This document shows positions 46,166-57,434 of a DNA stretch of 64,000 nucleotides, piece after piece (within the stretch, counting starts at the first letter, position 1; each line of letters opens with the position of its first letter). The DNA comes from Allium sativum (lineage: Eukaryota; Streptophyta; Magnoliopsida; Asparagales; Amaryllidaceae): the NCBI GenBank assembly GCA_030737875.1, contig CM060915.1, positions 907,130,677 through 907,194,676 on the forward strand, written 5' to 3'. The translations under genes were made by a program, and so were the position numbers. Under the pieces are notes generated by a model. It was not told the origin of the DNA. It searched no databases and worked only from the letters and a program-made list of their open reading frames with translations.

Positions 46166-47306
46166 CTTGGGTTTCCACTCCGCCATTCTCTATTTCTGAA
46201 CGGCTTGGATTTCATTTTGATTTCAGTCCATTCCATCGCACTCCTTTTCACGCTGTTCATAGTAAAAATCATTTTTATTTCAACGTTATAAAAAACCACA
46301 TTTTTAATTCACTATATATATAATAAAAATCATATTTTTACTTCACCATTTCAACTATATAAAGATTCAAACTTTTTTAATATAAAAATTCGAACTTTTC
46401 TAATCAAAAATCCAACCTTTTATGTTATATGAAAAAAAATCTCTTCTTTCATATATGATAAAAATCTAATTTTTATCTTCACTTCATATATAGAAAAAAA
46501 TCGAATTTTCATCTTGCTATTCCTTGCTTTTAATATAAGAATCACATTTATATAGCAAAGCTATATATACAACTTTAAAATAATTTTATTCATATAAAAA
46601 ACTGATTTTACAAGGCTATTTATTATTTTCAAAAATTATTCTATATTTTTCTTAAAAAATAATGTATATTTTTCTACTTTAAAAACAAAGTATATTTTTA
46701 TTTTCAAAACCATGTGTATCTTATTTATTTTTTAAACCATATTTTTATATTATTAAAAACCATATTTCTAATTCTAAGTTAAATATATAAAAATCATATT
46801 TTTAATTCTAAGTTAAATATATAAAAATCGGAATTTAAACTATGTTTTTATATTTAAAAACTGCTTTAATAACTAAGCATAAGTAAAATAAAACAAACAA
46901 AAAAAAAGACAAAACCTTGGTCTGTAAAGTGATTTCCCGTATGCGACTGAAGCTCCTAGGCTAGGTTTTCACCTAGCGCCGCCGCCGTTCGCCTTTGTCC
47001 AGATCGTACCCCCCACTTGAAAGCCCTTCGAAAACCGCACCCACCCGACCAACCGCTTCCAGATCGACAGCCCCTCCTGGCCGGAATTTGGCCTCGAACG
47101 GCGCTCGTTCGAGCCCTTAGATCTCCACAACCACGAACCCATTTACGATCAAACCTCTCTGGATCTGTAGCTCCCATTTCATACTTCAATTTGGGTTTTA
47201 TAAATTTCGGTTATTATTGTTTAGATCGAACGAGAATTGCGGAGGAAGGTTCGAACGATTTCGTTCGTTCATGAAGAAGAGGGCGGCGCTGAGAGTAATG
47301 AGGGGC

Positions 47307-47334
47307 TAGGGTTTTCTTATTTTATATTTATATA
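47307..47334 (-). promoter_or_regulatory. TATA box and telo-box of the left giant LTR
   Basis: Minus strand: TATATAAATA (47334-47325), then AAACCCTA (47314-47307), about 10 bases apart, followed by a GC-rich leader. The telo-box is a known element of plant promoters for translation-related genes. The same arrangement is at 54444-54417 in the right LTR. Confidence 0.6.
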
Positions 47335-48230
47335 TTAGTTTTATCATTTTTATTTCCACTAATACCCTTGTATTGATATCAACTCCAAATTAAACCCAAC
47401 GAGTGTCGCCCCTAGCTAATTACCCACATTCTGAACACAATGGGATATGCTGCGTAAGCCAATTCGGTCGTTACGATCAGCTTTCGTCAAATTTAAAATA
47501 TAAATCTTTGTATATTCAATTTAAACGCACATTTCAATTTACCGGGGCCACAAACTGACTCTAAAAATTCTTGAAAAATATTTTCTAGCTTCGTATTGAT
47601 GATACGGTCCTAACAAAATTAATTTAGTCAAATTCTGAGGCCGTTTGAAAAATGGTCATTTTTCAATTGATTAAAATCAACTGAAACTGGCCAAATGCGT
47701 TTTCCTTTGCCACACTCACATATTAATTCGAAACATTATGAAATTTGAAATCTAGCAATAATTTGACATCGCGGATCCAACAAAAGTGGTTTCATCGAAA
47801 TCCGAGGTTGTTTGCAAAATTACCATTTTTAAGGGCCAGAATTCTATAGCGACTATCCTGAATTTTCAACTGGGCATATCTTTTGATTCCCGCTATGAAA
47901 TTTCAATTTTTCAGATTCGTTGGAAAGATATTCATAAACAGATTCTAATATTTTTGGTTTCACTGCAATCTGGATTATTTTGAACCCGGTACATTCAATT
48001 GAAGTTTGAAATCGAATTATCGAACTACCGCGACATTTTCAATTCCTTTTATATATATAAATAAATATTTATATTCTATCGACGATCTATATAACTATAT
48101 ACGTTCGAATTTCTTTTCAAAATAAATTTCTCGTCATTATTATTTAAAATAATCCATTTTAAATATTCAAAATTCAATAAAATTGCCAAAATAAAAATTT
48201 TAAACTGACCCAGATTTCTGGGTTGGTACA

Positions 48231-48243
48231 ATCTCCCCCACTT
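48231..48243 (-). other. polypurine tract of the giant-LTR element
   Basis: Minus-strand AAGTGGGGGAGAT directly before the LTR start TGTACC. Confidence 0.88.
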
Positions 48244-49246
48244 AAAACTTTTCGTCCCCGAAAAGGAACGAAGCCGAAAGTTGTTTTAAAAACCAACTCA
48301 ACTTTCATTATTTTCGCTACGGCTTAAGTTCTTCAACTTTTCAGTTTCTAAGAACTTTTCATATTTTTCAAAAAATTTGGCTAACACACTAAATTTTCGA
48401 AAATTTTCGCCATAACCTCCCCTGCACCGGGAGCACCGGGAAAATCCCGAAATTGCCATACAGGCCCTCTGATCTCAAAAAGAAAAAGAAAAAGCCAATC
48501 GGCTCATAAAATCATCATCACCCAAACAAAACAGTAAATTATGGTAAACATGTACCTATTTGTCGGGCAAACAATTTTATTCTTCTGCTCTAGCCTTTTT
48601 GCTATGACCTGTTCAATGTAAGTACATGTATATGCATGCAATTGCGATAAATTTTCAATACAATTCATTATTTGATATAATTTGGCTAAATGGTTCAAAA
48701 TTATTAAACAAATAAACAAACAACACAAACATCAATCAATTAGTGGATTAACGTTTCAAATTCATAATTTTACTACATATACAGAAAATCATGTTTTTGA
48801 TGCCAAATCACAACAATAAATCTATCTAGTTTTGGTTCTCACACCAGCCTAATGGAAATATATAGATATCACACTTTTGAAACACGAACATAGATACTGA
48901 TGATGTTCGTGCTATCATCAGTACTATCTTCGGGCGACTAGAGTGTGATCCTATATCTATCCAGTATATTAAAACTTCGAATATACATTCATGACGCGTA
49001 TATGCAAAATCTTTATATACTAGATTGTCCAAATTCAAAATAAATAAATATTCAAATACGAATAAAACGATTTAAATTTCAAAACAAAATTGTTTTCATT
49101 TGAAAAATATACTCTTCACACTCGTTCTAGGATACTACTGATCCTATCTCTAACGAGTCATTCTAATTGGACATTACTAATCCAATATCTGATGAATTAT
49201 TTCGTTTGGTCCTAATGTGTCATGTTCTCTAGCTCTGTAAACCAGA
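48244..49246 (-). other. non-coding internal domain of the giant-LTR element
   Basis: About 1 kb, AT-rich, with no gag, protease, RT or integrase motif in any frame; the longest minus-strand frames are 74 and 70 codons and match nothing I know. A CCCGGTGCTCCCGGTGCAGG stretch (48446-48420, minus) and GGACGAAA (near 48256) precede the polypurine tract. Confidence 0.8.
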
Positions 49247-49258
49247 GCTTTGATACCA
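49247..49258 (-). promoter_or_regulatory. primer-binding site of the giant-LTR element
   Basis: Minus-strand TGGTATCAAAGC, two bases from the LTR, one change from the initiator tRNA-Met site TGGTATCAGAGC. Confidence 0.87.
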
Positions 49259-49260
49259 AC

Positions 49261-52200
49261 TGTGATGACCGTAACTTCCCCATGAAGGAAAGCCCAGATT
49301 ACCCTGATAACACGACCAATCCGAACGCAAACAGAAGAACATTTCATTGTATATTACTACAATTTCATCAGAATACAAGAATATACAGAGTATGAATTAA
49401 TATTACACAGAAAATATCAGAAATTTAAATTACATTTAAATACATCGCAGCGGAAATAATACAAAACACAACTAGAAAAGATATACGGATACAGAGCTTC
49501 ACGGATATCGTTCTAGCAGTAAATCAGGATCCTGTGAATATAAATCTGCAAAACCAAAACTACTAGCTGCCCGTGTGGAAATAGGGGCACCCAGAGTTTA
49601 GGTTAAAACAATAAACTCCAGGTCAGTCATGTGACTGGTATGAGTACTAAAACAGTTATTAATCTTTGTTTTTAAAGTTAGGTAAATCAAGGGAACACGC
49701 CGTATAACACGGAACGGGTTTCCTCCCAAGAATACCAGTGTAGAAAAAAAATAGCGCAACGCTAAATAAAGAACAATGAAGCTATTATAAGACCCAGATC
49801 CCATCACACAATGCAACGCAAGCCAGAGGATAGGGTTTTCCCTTATAATAGCCAAATATTCTTGATACGTGAAATTTCATCTTATATTATTACTATAAGT
49901 GAAGAAAACAACTTCAAATATAAATATATCAATCATAGACGGCATGGGTACCATACATCATGTCGCCAATACTAGGCTCTACAATCAAAACTGCAAAATG
50001 TCATATTTGGAAATTGGATTTCCATCATGGTGGCTCCTGATTCGAAAGATCGATCGCGTAGTGCCATCTACAACGGCTTACGTCCCAACTAGAGAAAACA
50101 CCGTAATGCACATCCGCACTTTTGGGAAATCGAGTATCACTGCGGCTTACGTCTCGGCGAGAGAAAACACCGCTTACCCTATCCCTCTGAGCAATAAGCT
50201 CAATCTCGGTCGATCGAATCCACGACACCACTAAGGTGCCCATACTCTAAAAAGCATACTGATCAAACCATCAGTTTACCACCATACCGGGGTGTGAGGC
50301 TCGCGAATCAACGCTATACACAAAGCTGTGCTATTTTAAAGCTGCTCTTTGATCATCTTCCACCAAACTTTGCTTTTCAACAAAAGTCTGGATCACTGCA
50401 TCTCAGCATGCCACACTATCAATCCATATCGTACCACTGAATTCTTCCAATATATAACCTCTGAGCTCGTATGTCTCAGCGAAGGGCGTTAAGCAAGAGA
50501 ATAAATTCACCGCCGCCAAACAGATATATATTTAGCAGAGATCAATGAATACAATATAAAGGAATACAATGTCAGACACACCATCCATTTACAAGTCCGT
50601 TCTAGGTCTGAACGAAACCGGAGGCACTTTCCTCGCATATCCGTCGACCTCCAAGCACATCCGGACGGCTACTACTTTAGCTCCCTTCAAGGTAGCTAAT
50701 CCCATCGTGAGCATCAGTAGCACCCATCCATTCGATGTGAAGATCGTCGGTCTTGCACCGTCTTCAATCTCTTGGACTCGTCGTCGAATCAGTTATTCAA
50801 AATGGGTTATACCCGGACTTTCTGAATAACTCGCGTATCTTAATCAACAAGTGTTATAAAACACAATATATGCCTCATTCCAATTCAGAATATTCTTTTA
50901 TTCAGATATTCACATTCCTAGGGAAAAGATTCCCATTAATTTTATCAAAGATAAATTCTTTTAAATTTATCCTTTAATCTTCCTTTGGATATCATTTCAA
51001 ACCATATTATGATTTTCCAAACTAGTCGGGATTAGCGGACCACACCGAAGTAATTATTTATTTTATTTCCCAATCCCAACCTATTTATCCCATGGAGCAA
51101 AACTGTTATTACCCCATAACTAACACCACGGTGTTATCGGTAAATTTAATTATCATTTCACGTTCAAATCCAATTAAAGATTTTAACTATCGCTTTGGAG
51201 CAAAACTGGTAATACTCCATTCTCGCTCACTTTTCCAATATGGTAATTTAAATTATCAATTCACATTTCAATCTAATTACCGATCCATTAAAACTCCTTT
51301 TACTGGGTTGAAGAACTAATGTCATTTAAAACACAGTTCACGGTAAACCCATAAATCAATTCCAATTAAATATATTAGAAATTCTGGTTATTTAAAATCC
51401 ATTTCAAATTCAATTTATTTATTTCAAAAATAAATTGGTTTTAATTCTAGTTCAAAACTAGTTCATTTCGATAAAAATTTATTTTTATCTTTTCAAATAT
51501 GGAGTTTTTCATCACAGTTTTTCCTAAATCATTTCCTATGATTTTACACAAATTATAGATATTTTTAGTTATTTTATCAAGGCCCGTACAGTCGGTTTTC
51601 AATAACTGCCACCGAACTGCACTTACATCGACCTTTTCCAAATTTGATTTGGACATAATTCCAAATCCAACCGTTAGATTTCAAATTTCTAATATTCATT
51701 GGAAAGCTCTTTTCGATACGAACCCAACGGTTCCGGTTTGAGGAGAATCCAACGGTCTGATCTCCCGTAATGCCCGTTCGAAGTCAATGGTCGAAATTCG
51801 CGAACTGCCGAGGCGCGACGCGTTCTATTCAGGCCATTATATTATATATATATAATATATACTTCGTCGATTTCCTTTTAAAAACGAATTTTATAAATCG
51901 TTTTAAATTCGTTTTCAAAACGATTTCAACTTCATTTTAGATTCAAATCAAAATTGGATTTTTCCCAATATAAATTCGTTTTAAATTCAATTCAAATTCG
52001 ATTCTATTCAATTTCAATTCGAATTCATTTATATTCAATTTCAATTCGAATTCGTTTTAAATTCAATTCAATTCGAATTCACTTTATATTCAATTCAATT
52101 CGAATTCGTTTTTTATTCAATTCAATTCGAATTCATTTTCTATTCTATTCAATTCGAATTCTATTTCTATTCTATTCAATTCGAATTCATTTTCTATTCT

Positions 52201-55200
52201 ATACAATTCGAATTCTATTTCTATTCTATTCAATTCGAATTAATTTTCTATTCTATTCAATTCGAATTCTATTTCTATTCTATTCAATTCGAATTCATTT
52301 TCTATTCAATTTGTTTTCTTTTCTATTCTATTCAATTTGTTTTCTATTCTATTCTATTCAATTTTTTTTCTATTCTATTCTATTCAATTTGTTTTCTATT
52401 CTATTCTATTTAATTTGTTTTCTATTCTATTTTATTCAATTTGTATATCTCTTTCTAAATATTCATTTTAAAAACAAATATAATCGATATCAATATCGTT
52501 CGCGTCAAAATAGCGCATCTCTAATTAACACGGCTTTATATTTTTCAATAACTTCGTTATTCTATTCAACAAATGAATATTTATTCTATTCAACACATGA
52601 ATTTATATTCCTTTCACCACATGACTAATCTCAACAATTGAGTACTGTCAACACGTGAATCTTTATTTTATAATATTCTTTATTTTCCCAATTGAAATGA
52701 GGCCCAATCAATTACCATATAATGTTAATTATATGGATTCCATACAACACATGTATATAATAGAAACGATAAATAATCAACCATCATCCAAAGTGCACCA
52801 CACAACTGCATAAGCATTAAATATAAATAATTAACGCTTACACAGTCTGTCGACCAATCGATCGACATACAATTAAATAATTGGGATTAGTGTACGCCAA
52901 ATATCATCCCAACACCCGTGTGGGGTTTCAAACAATCAAACACAGATTTTATTTGTGCAGTTGGGCGATGTGTAAAATTTATCGTCCCAATCAATATCAG
53001 TCAAATCAGTGTATATAAACAAATCGTCTGATTTGTTTATAAATATTTTATTTCATTTTATATACACGTTAAAAATTCTATTTTTAAGTATACAATATTT
53101 ATTTTCTATATAAATATTTTACTTCATTTCACAACATACGATCAACTACACATCAAAATCAAACAAACAAACAAGCCGTCCATGGTCTGTGGACGACGGG
53201 TGTCGGGTGCTGCTAAGCACCGTCTGCATCCTAGTATATAATTTTAACTAGAAAACAAGAATTAAAGTGAGAAGTTCTCACCTTGGGTTTCCACTTCGCC
53301 ATTCTCTATTTCTGAACGGCTTGGATTTCATTTTGATTTCAGTCCATTCCATCGCACTCCTTTTCACGATGTTCATAGTAAAAATCATTTTTATTTCAAC
53401 GTTATAAAAAACCACATTTTTACTTCACTATATATATAATAAAAATCATATTTTTACTTCACCATTTCAACTATATAAAGATTCAAACTTTTCTAATATA
53501 AAAATTCGAACTTTTCTAATCAAAAATCCAACCTTTTATGTTATATAAAAAATCTCTTCTTTCATATATGATAAAAATCTAATTTTTATCTTCACTTCAT
53601 ATATAGAAAAAAATCGAATTTTCATCTTGCTATTCCTTGCTTTTAATATAAGAATCACATTTATATAGCAAAGCTATATATACAACTTTAAAACAATTTT
53701 ATTCATATAAAAATCTGATTTTACAAGGCTATTTTTTATTTTCAAAAATTATTCTATATTTTTCTTCAAAAATAATGTATATTTTTCTACTTTAAAAACA
53801 AAGTATATTTTTTTTCAAAACCATGTGTATCTTATTTTTTTTAAACCATATTTTTATATTATTAAAAACCATATTTCTAATTCTAAGTTAAATATATAAA
53901 AATCATATTTTTAATTCTAAGTTAAATATATAAAAATCGGAATTTAAACTATGTTTTTATATTTAAAAACTGCTTTAAAAACTAAGCATAAGTAAAATAA
54001 AACAAACAAAAAAAAAGACAAAACCTTGGTCTGTAAAGTGATTTCCCGTATGCGACTGAAGCTCCTAGGCTAGGTTTTCACCTAGCGCCGCCAACGTTCG
54101 CCTTTGTCCAGATCGGACCCCCCCACTTGAAAGCCCTTCAAAAACCGCACCCACCCCCACTAACCGCTTCCAGATCGACAGCCCCTCCTGGCCGGAATTT
54201 GGCCTCGAACGGCGCTCGTTCGAGCCCTAGATCTCCACGACCACGAACCCATTTACGATCAAACATCCCTGGATCTGTAGCTCCCATTTCATACTTCAAT
54301 TTGGGTTTTATAAATTTCGGTTATTATTGTTTAAATCGAACGAGAATTGCGGAGGAAGGTTCAAACGATTTCGTTCGTTCATGAAGAAGAGGGCGGCGCT
54401 GAGAGTAATGAGGGGCTAGGGTTTTCTTATTTTATATTTATATATTATTTTTATTTCCACTAATACCCTTGTATTGATATCTACTCCAAAATAAACCCAA
54501 CGAGTGTTGCCCCTAGCTAATTACCATCATTCTGAACATAATGGGTTATGCTGCGTAAGCCAATCCGGCCGTTACGATCAGCTTTCGTCAAATTTAAAAT
54601 ATAAATCTTTGTATATTCAATTTAAACGCACATTTCAATTTACCGCGGCGACATACTGACTCTAAAAATTTCCAAAAAATATTTTCTAGCTTCTTATTGA
54701 CGATACGGTCCTAACAAAACTAATTTTGTCAAATTCTGAGACCGTTTGAAAAATGGCCATTTTTCAATTGATTAAAATCAACTGAAACTGGCCAAACGCG
54801 TTTTCCTTTGCCACGCTCACATATTGATTCGAAACATTATGAAATTTGAAATCTAGCAATAATATGACATCGCGAATCCAACAAAAGTGGTTTCGTCAAA
54901 ATCCGAGGTTGTTTGCAAAATTACCATTTTTAAGGGCCAGAATTCTATAGCGACTATCCTGAATTTTCAACTGGGCATATCTTTTGTTTCCCGCTATGAA
55001 ATTTCAATTTTTCGAATTTGTTGGAAAGATAATTCATAAACAGATTCTAATATTTTTGGTTTCACTACAATCCGAATTATTTTGAACCTGGTACATTCAA
55101 TTGAAGTTTGAAATCGAATTATCGAACTACCGCGACATTTTCAATTCCTTTTATATATATAAATAAATATTTATATTCTATCGACGATCTATATAACTAT

Positions 55201-55332
55201 ATACATTCGAATTTCTATTCAAAATAAATTTCTCGTCATTATTATTTAAAATAATCCATTTTAAATATTCAAAATTCAATAAAATTGCCAAAATAAAAAT
55301 TTTAAACTGGCCCAAATTTCCGGGTTGTTACA
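49261..55332 (-). repeat. 5' LTR of the giant-LTR element (6072 bp)
   Basis: Aligns end to end with 42239-48230; differences are scattered substitutions, small indels and a minisatellite about 100 bp longer (about 51960-52445). By eye roughly one difference per 20-60 bases. TATA at 54444-54435 and telo-box near 54424-54417. Confidence 0.93.
51960..52445. repeat. GAATTC-rich minisatellite in the right giant LTR, expanded
   Basis: Same unit as at 44960-45340 but about 100 bp longer. The length difference arose after insertion of the element, because both LTRs start identical. Confidence 0.85.
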
Positions 55333-55337
55333 GTTGC

Positions 55338-56340
55338 ATTTTTCCGCGTTGCTGTAGAGTCAAATGCAACACCTTTGCGACCATATGGCAACATCGGGAC
55401 ATGTACTACTACAACAAAAATACCTTTTCACAACTGCCAAAAACACTTGTAATATGTCGATTACAACCGGCATGTGCCACTAGTTATATCCGCGATCGTA
55501 ATAAAGTCAACATTTTTTACATCTGTTTCTAGCAGTTGTTAAATTTTGTTTTACAACTGCTAAAAGTAATTATACCTCAACTGCTATTAATCAAAGTTTT
55601 CATAATATTATAATTATAACCGCTATTTCACTAATAACAAATATAATTACTCACATGAAGAAAAAAACAATTTAAGTTTACACTATTTGTGAATTAGTAA
55701 CTTCGTTACAAAAAATAGCTGAATTCATTACATATGTCAATAAAAGTACATACATTTATTAAATGAGAAATTTTCTACATGGTCTCATGACTACTTTACT
55801 TCCAGTTATTACACAACACTACAATCTTAATAAATTTTTTAAAAATAAACATGATCTAATACTACTATACCAGCATTTCTTATTTTGTTATACACGTCTA
55901 GCATTACTTCTTCTTCTGTTATACCAGCATTTCTTCTTCTGTTATACATGGTCTCATGAGATGCGATTTCATGGCCTGCTGACACCGTGTCCAGAATACC
56001 ATCCAATTTGCCAATAGCAGTCTGACCAAAAAAAACATAGGCTATATAAAAAAGTAAATAATACAACTTGATTCAGGAACATACTTGTAATTTCAAATTT
56101 AACTAGGTATAATTGACTTTAAATTTAACTTTTTTTTACACATCCAATATTTATTTCAATTTTCAAAATGTGTGGAAGATGGGAAAAAATGAAAAATTAT
56201 TTCATTACAACAAAGGAGAAAGATAGAAAGAACATAAAACTCTGAAGTTTAAACCAAATGGGCTTCCAATGACTGGTATTTCCCTATAATTAATACCATA
56301 GAAGGTGATTATATTTTACATGGCTAGAAGTAAAGATAAA
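55338..56340. other. GTTGC/GCAAC-rich flank and CACTA-like end
   Basis: Bases up to 55380 continue the GTTGC/GCAAC word cluster that begins at 42190 on the other side of the giant element. At 55407, TACTACAACAAAAATACC resembles a CACTA-family terminus, and short words such as caactgc(c/t) and gcagttgt recur to 55640, as in CACTA subterminal regions. From 55770 to 55970 a ccagcatttctt...ttatac word is repeated. The other end of such an element is not seen. Confidence 0.4.
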
Positions 56341-56344
56341 TAAA

Positions 56345-56915
56345 AATCTTACTTTCCATGGAAGAGAAGAACATGAGTAACTGTAGTGGTTAGCAAAGCA
56401 AACCCGACATCATAAGTTACCGCAAAAAATGTACTCAAATAAAGAGGACCATTCTTCTCATAAGCATTCACATCTAAGTGAAAATCGGTATCTATAATTT
56501 CAGATATATTATAACTATGCCAATTTCTTGTAAACAACCCATATGAAAATATAGTGAAAGATTTTGCGTGGTAGAAATCAAACCAGTAAGAAATTTGTGT
56601 GATAACATACATGATGAGCACAAACCCAACGGCCAAGTTAGCAGTGGAAAATCAAGGACTGGCCAATGGGCTATTGAGATATGAAGATATCATGGACCAG
56701 TCAAGACCAATCACACCAATGTCGAGCCCATATAGACCAGAGCCTATTTGATGGGCAAAGACTGAGCGGGGGTACATCTAGCATAAAATGAAAGTGAAGT
56801 TAGCATTTGGAACAAATAGCCTAGGAATGTGTAGTAAGTGAAACTGCATATGGAGGCCAAAAAGAAGAACTAGTTTCTGCTCAGGCTTCCTTTCTTCCTT
56901 GGATCTTTCTCATGC
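56345..56915 (-). pseudogene. oligopeptide transporter (OPT family) exon fragment
   Basis: Read on the minus strand, pieces of a plant OPT transporter appear in order: [100 protein letters not shown] and FALLTTTVTHVLLFHGK. The last is followed by a good donor (GGAAA|GTAAGA) at about 56353. The family moves oligopeptides or metal chelates across membranes. Here a TGA falls in ...LASP*FSTANL (near 56652), with another stop and frame changes upstream, and the remaining exons are absent. It is a fragment of a dead or captured host gene. Confidence 0.85.
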
Positions 56916-57434
56916 AGTGATCAAAAATTACATAAAATAGTGTATTTAACCATATTTTGAAGAAGAATGTTCAAATTGCAATGTATATTGACTTACTCAA
57001 TGAAATACTTGGTAATTTTAATGTATATTGGAGTGTGTTTATATTTTTTATCATTTCCTGAAGCTAATAGGCTTAACTTGCCATCAACACAATCGATATA
57101 AACATGTGGTTAAGTACTTATTTGTTTTAATATGTGGAAAACTAAGAAACACATATAAATAAATGTTATTTAATATTCTACCTATTCTATTTAGAATCAA
57201 ACATAAATGGGGCAACTTTTCAAATATTAAATACATGAACTTAGATGCTCCAATGAAAAAAAATTGTCCTGATTTTTGACGTGTACGTAAAAAACCAAAA
57301 CTCTGCCAGCACTTAATTTCCCTGAATAAATTTGGTATGGGGTATCTTAAAACCTGTAGAATTGAACATGTACTATTTTCGGACAAGATACCAAGTATGA
57401 AGTAAACATAACACAAGTTTATGCACACAACACA
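56916..57434. other. AT-rich DNA beside the OPT fragment, probably intronic
   Basis: No protein motif. Could be an upstream intron of the OPT gene. A minus-strand frame of 114 codons (57428-57084) is rich in F, I and L and looks like chance. The sequence ends in acaca before the LTR-like start TGTAATGTCCC. Confidence 0.35.

Larger units (their letters stand above)
42239..48230 (-). repeat. 3' LTR of the giant-LTR element (5992 bp)
   Basis: In element orientation it begins TGTACCAACCC at 48230 and ends GGGTCATCACA at 42239. TATATAAATA and a telo-box (AAACCCTA) at about 47334-47307 put the promoter some 900 bp into the LTR, leaving about 5 kb of R/U5. It holds a GC-rich island (46930-47290), a hairpin/splice-like motif (46151-46165) and an EcoRI-rich minisatellite (about 44960-45340). 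Short ORFs differ between the two LTR copies and are not supported. Confidence 0.93.
42239..55332 (-). mobile_element. giant-LTR, non-autonomous retrotransposon (LARD-like, 13.1 kb)
   Basis: Two collinear copies of a 6-kb sequence (42239-48230 and 49261-55332) enclose 1030 bp. The outer bases are TGTGATGACC on the left and its counterpart TGTAACAACC (minus strand) on the right. The 5-bp TSD gttgc is perfect (42234-42238, 55333-55337). On the minus strand the PBS (TGGTATCAAAGC) abuts the right LTR and the polypurine tract (AAGTGGGGGAGAT) abuts the left LTR, which fixes orientation. No gag or pol is present. LTRs are about 46 percent of the element each, an extreme ratio. The tract context (GGACGAAA...TTTTAAGTGGGG) is like that of the Tekay element here, so a chromovirus may supply its proteins (inference). 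Confidence 0.93.

Noticed and set aside
46956..47189. Minus-strand 77-codon ORF downstream of the giant-LTR promoter
   Set aside because: No ATG start at 47189 (alternative start only), and a one-base deletion in the right LTR copy breaks the frame.
57084..57428. Minus-strand 114-codon ORF next to the OPT fragment
   Set aside because: No similarity to OPT transporters, hydrophobic AT-driven composition and no splice continuity; likely intron.
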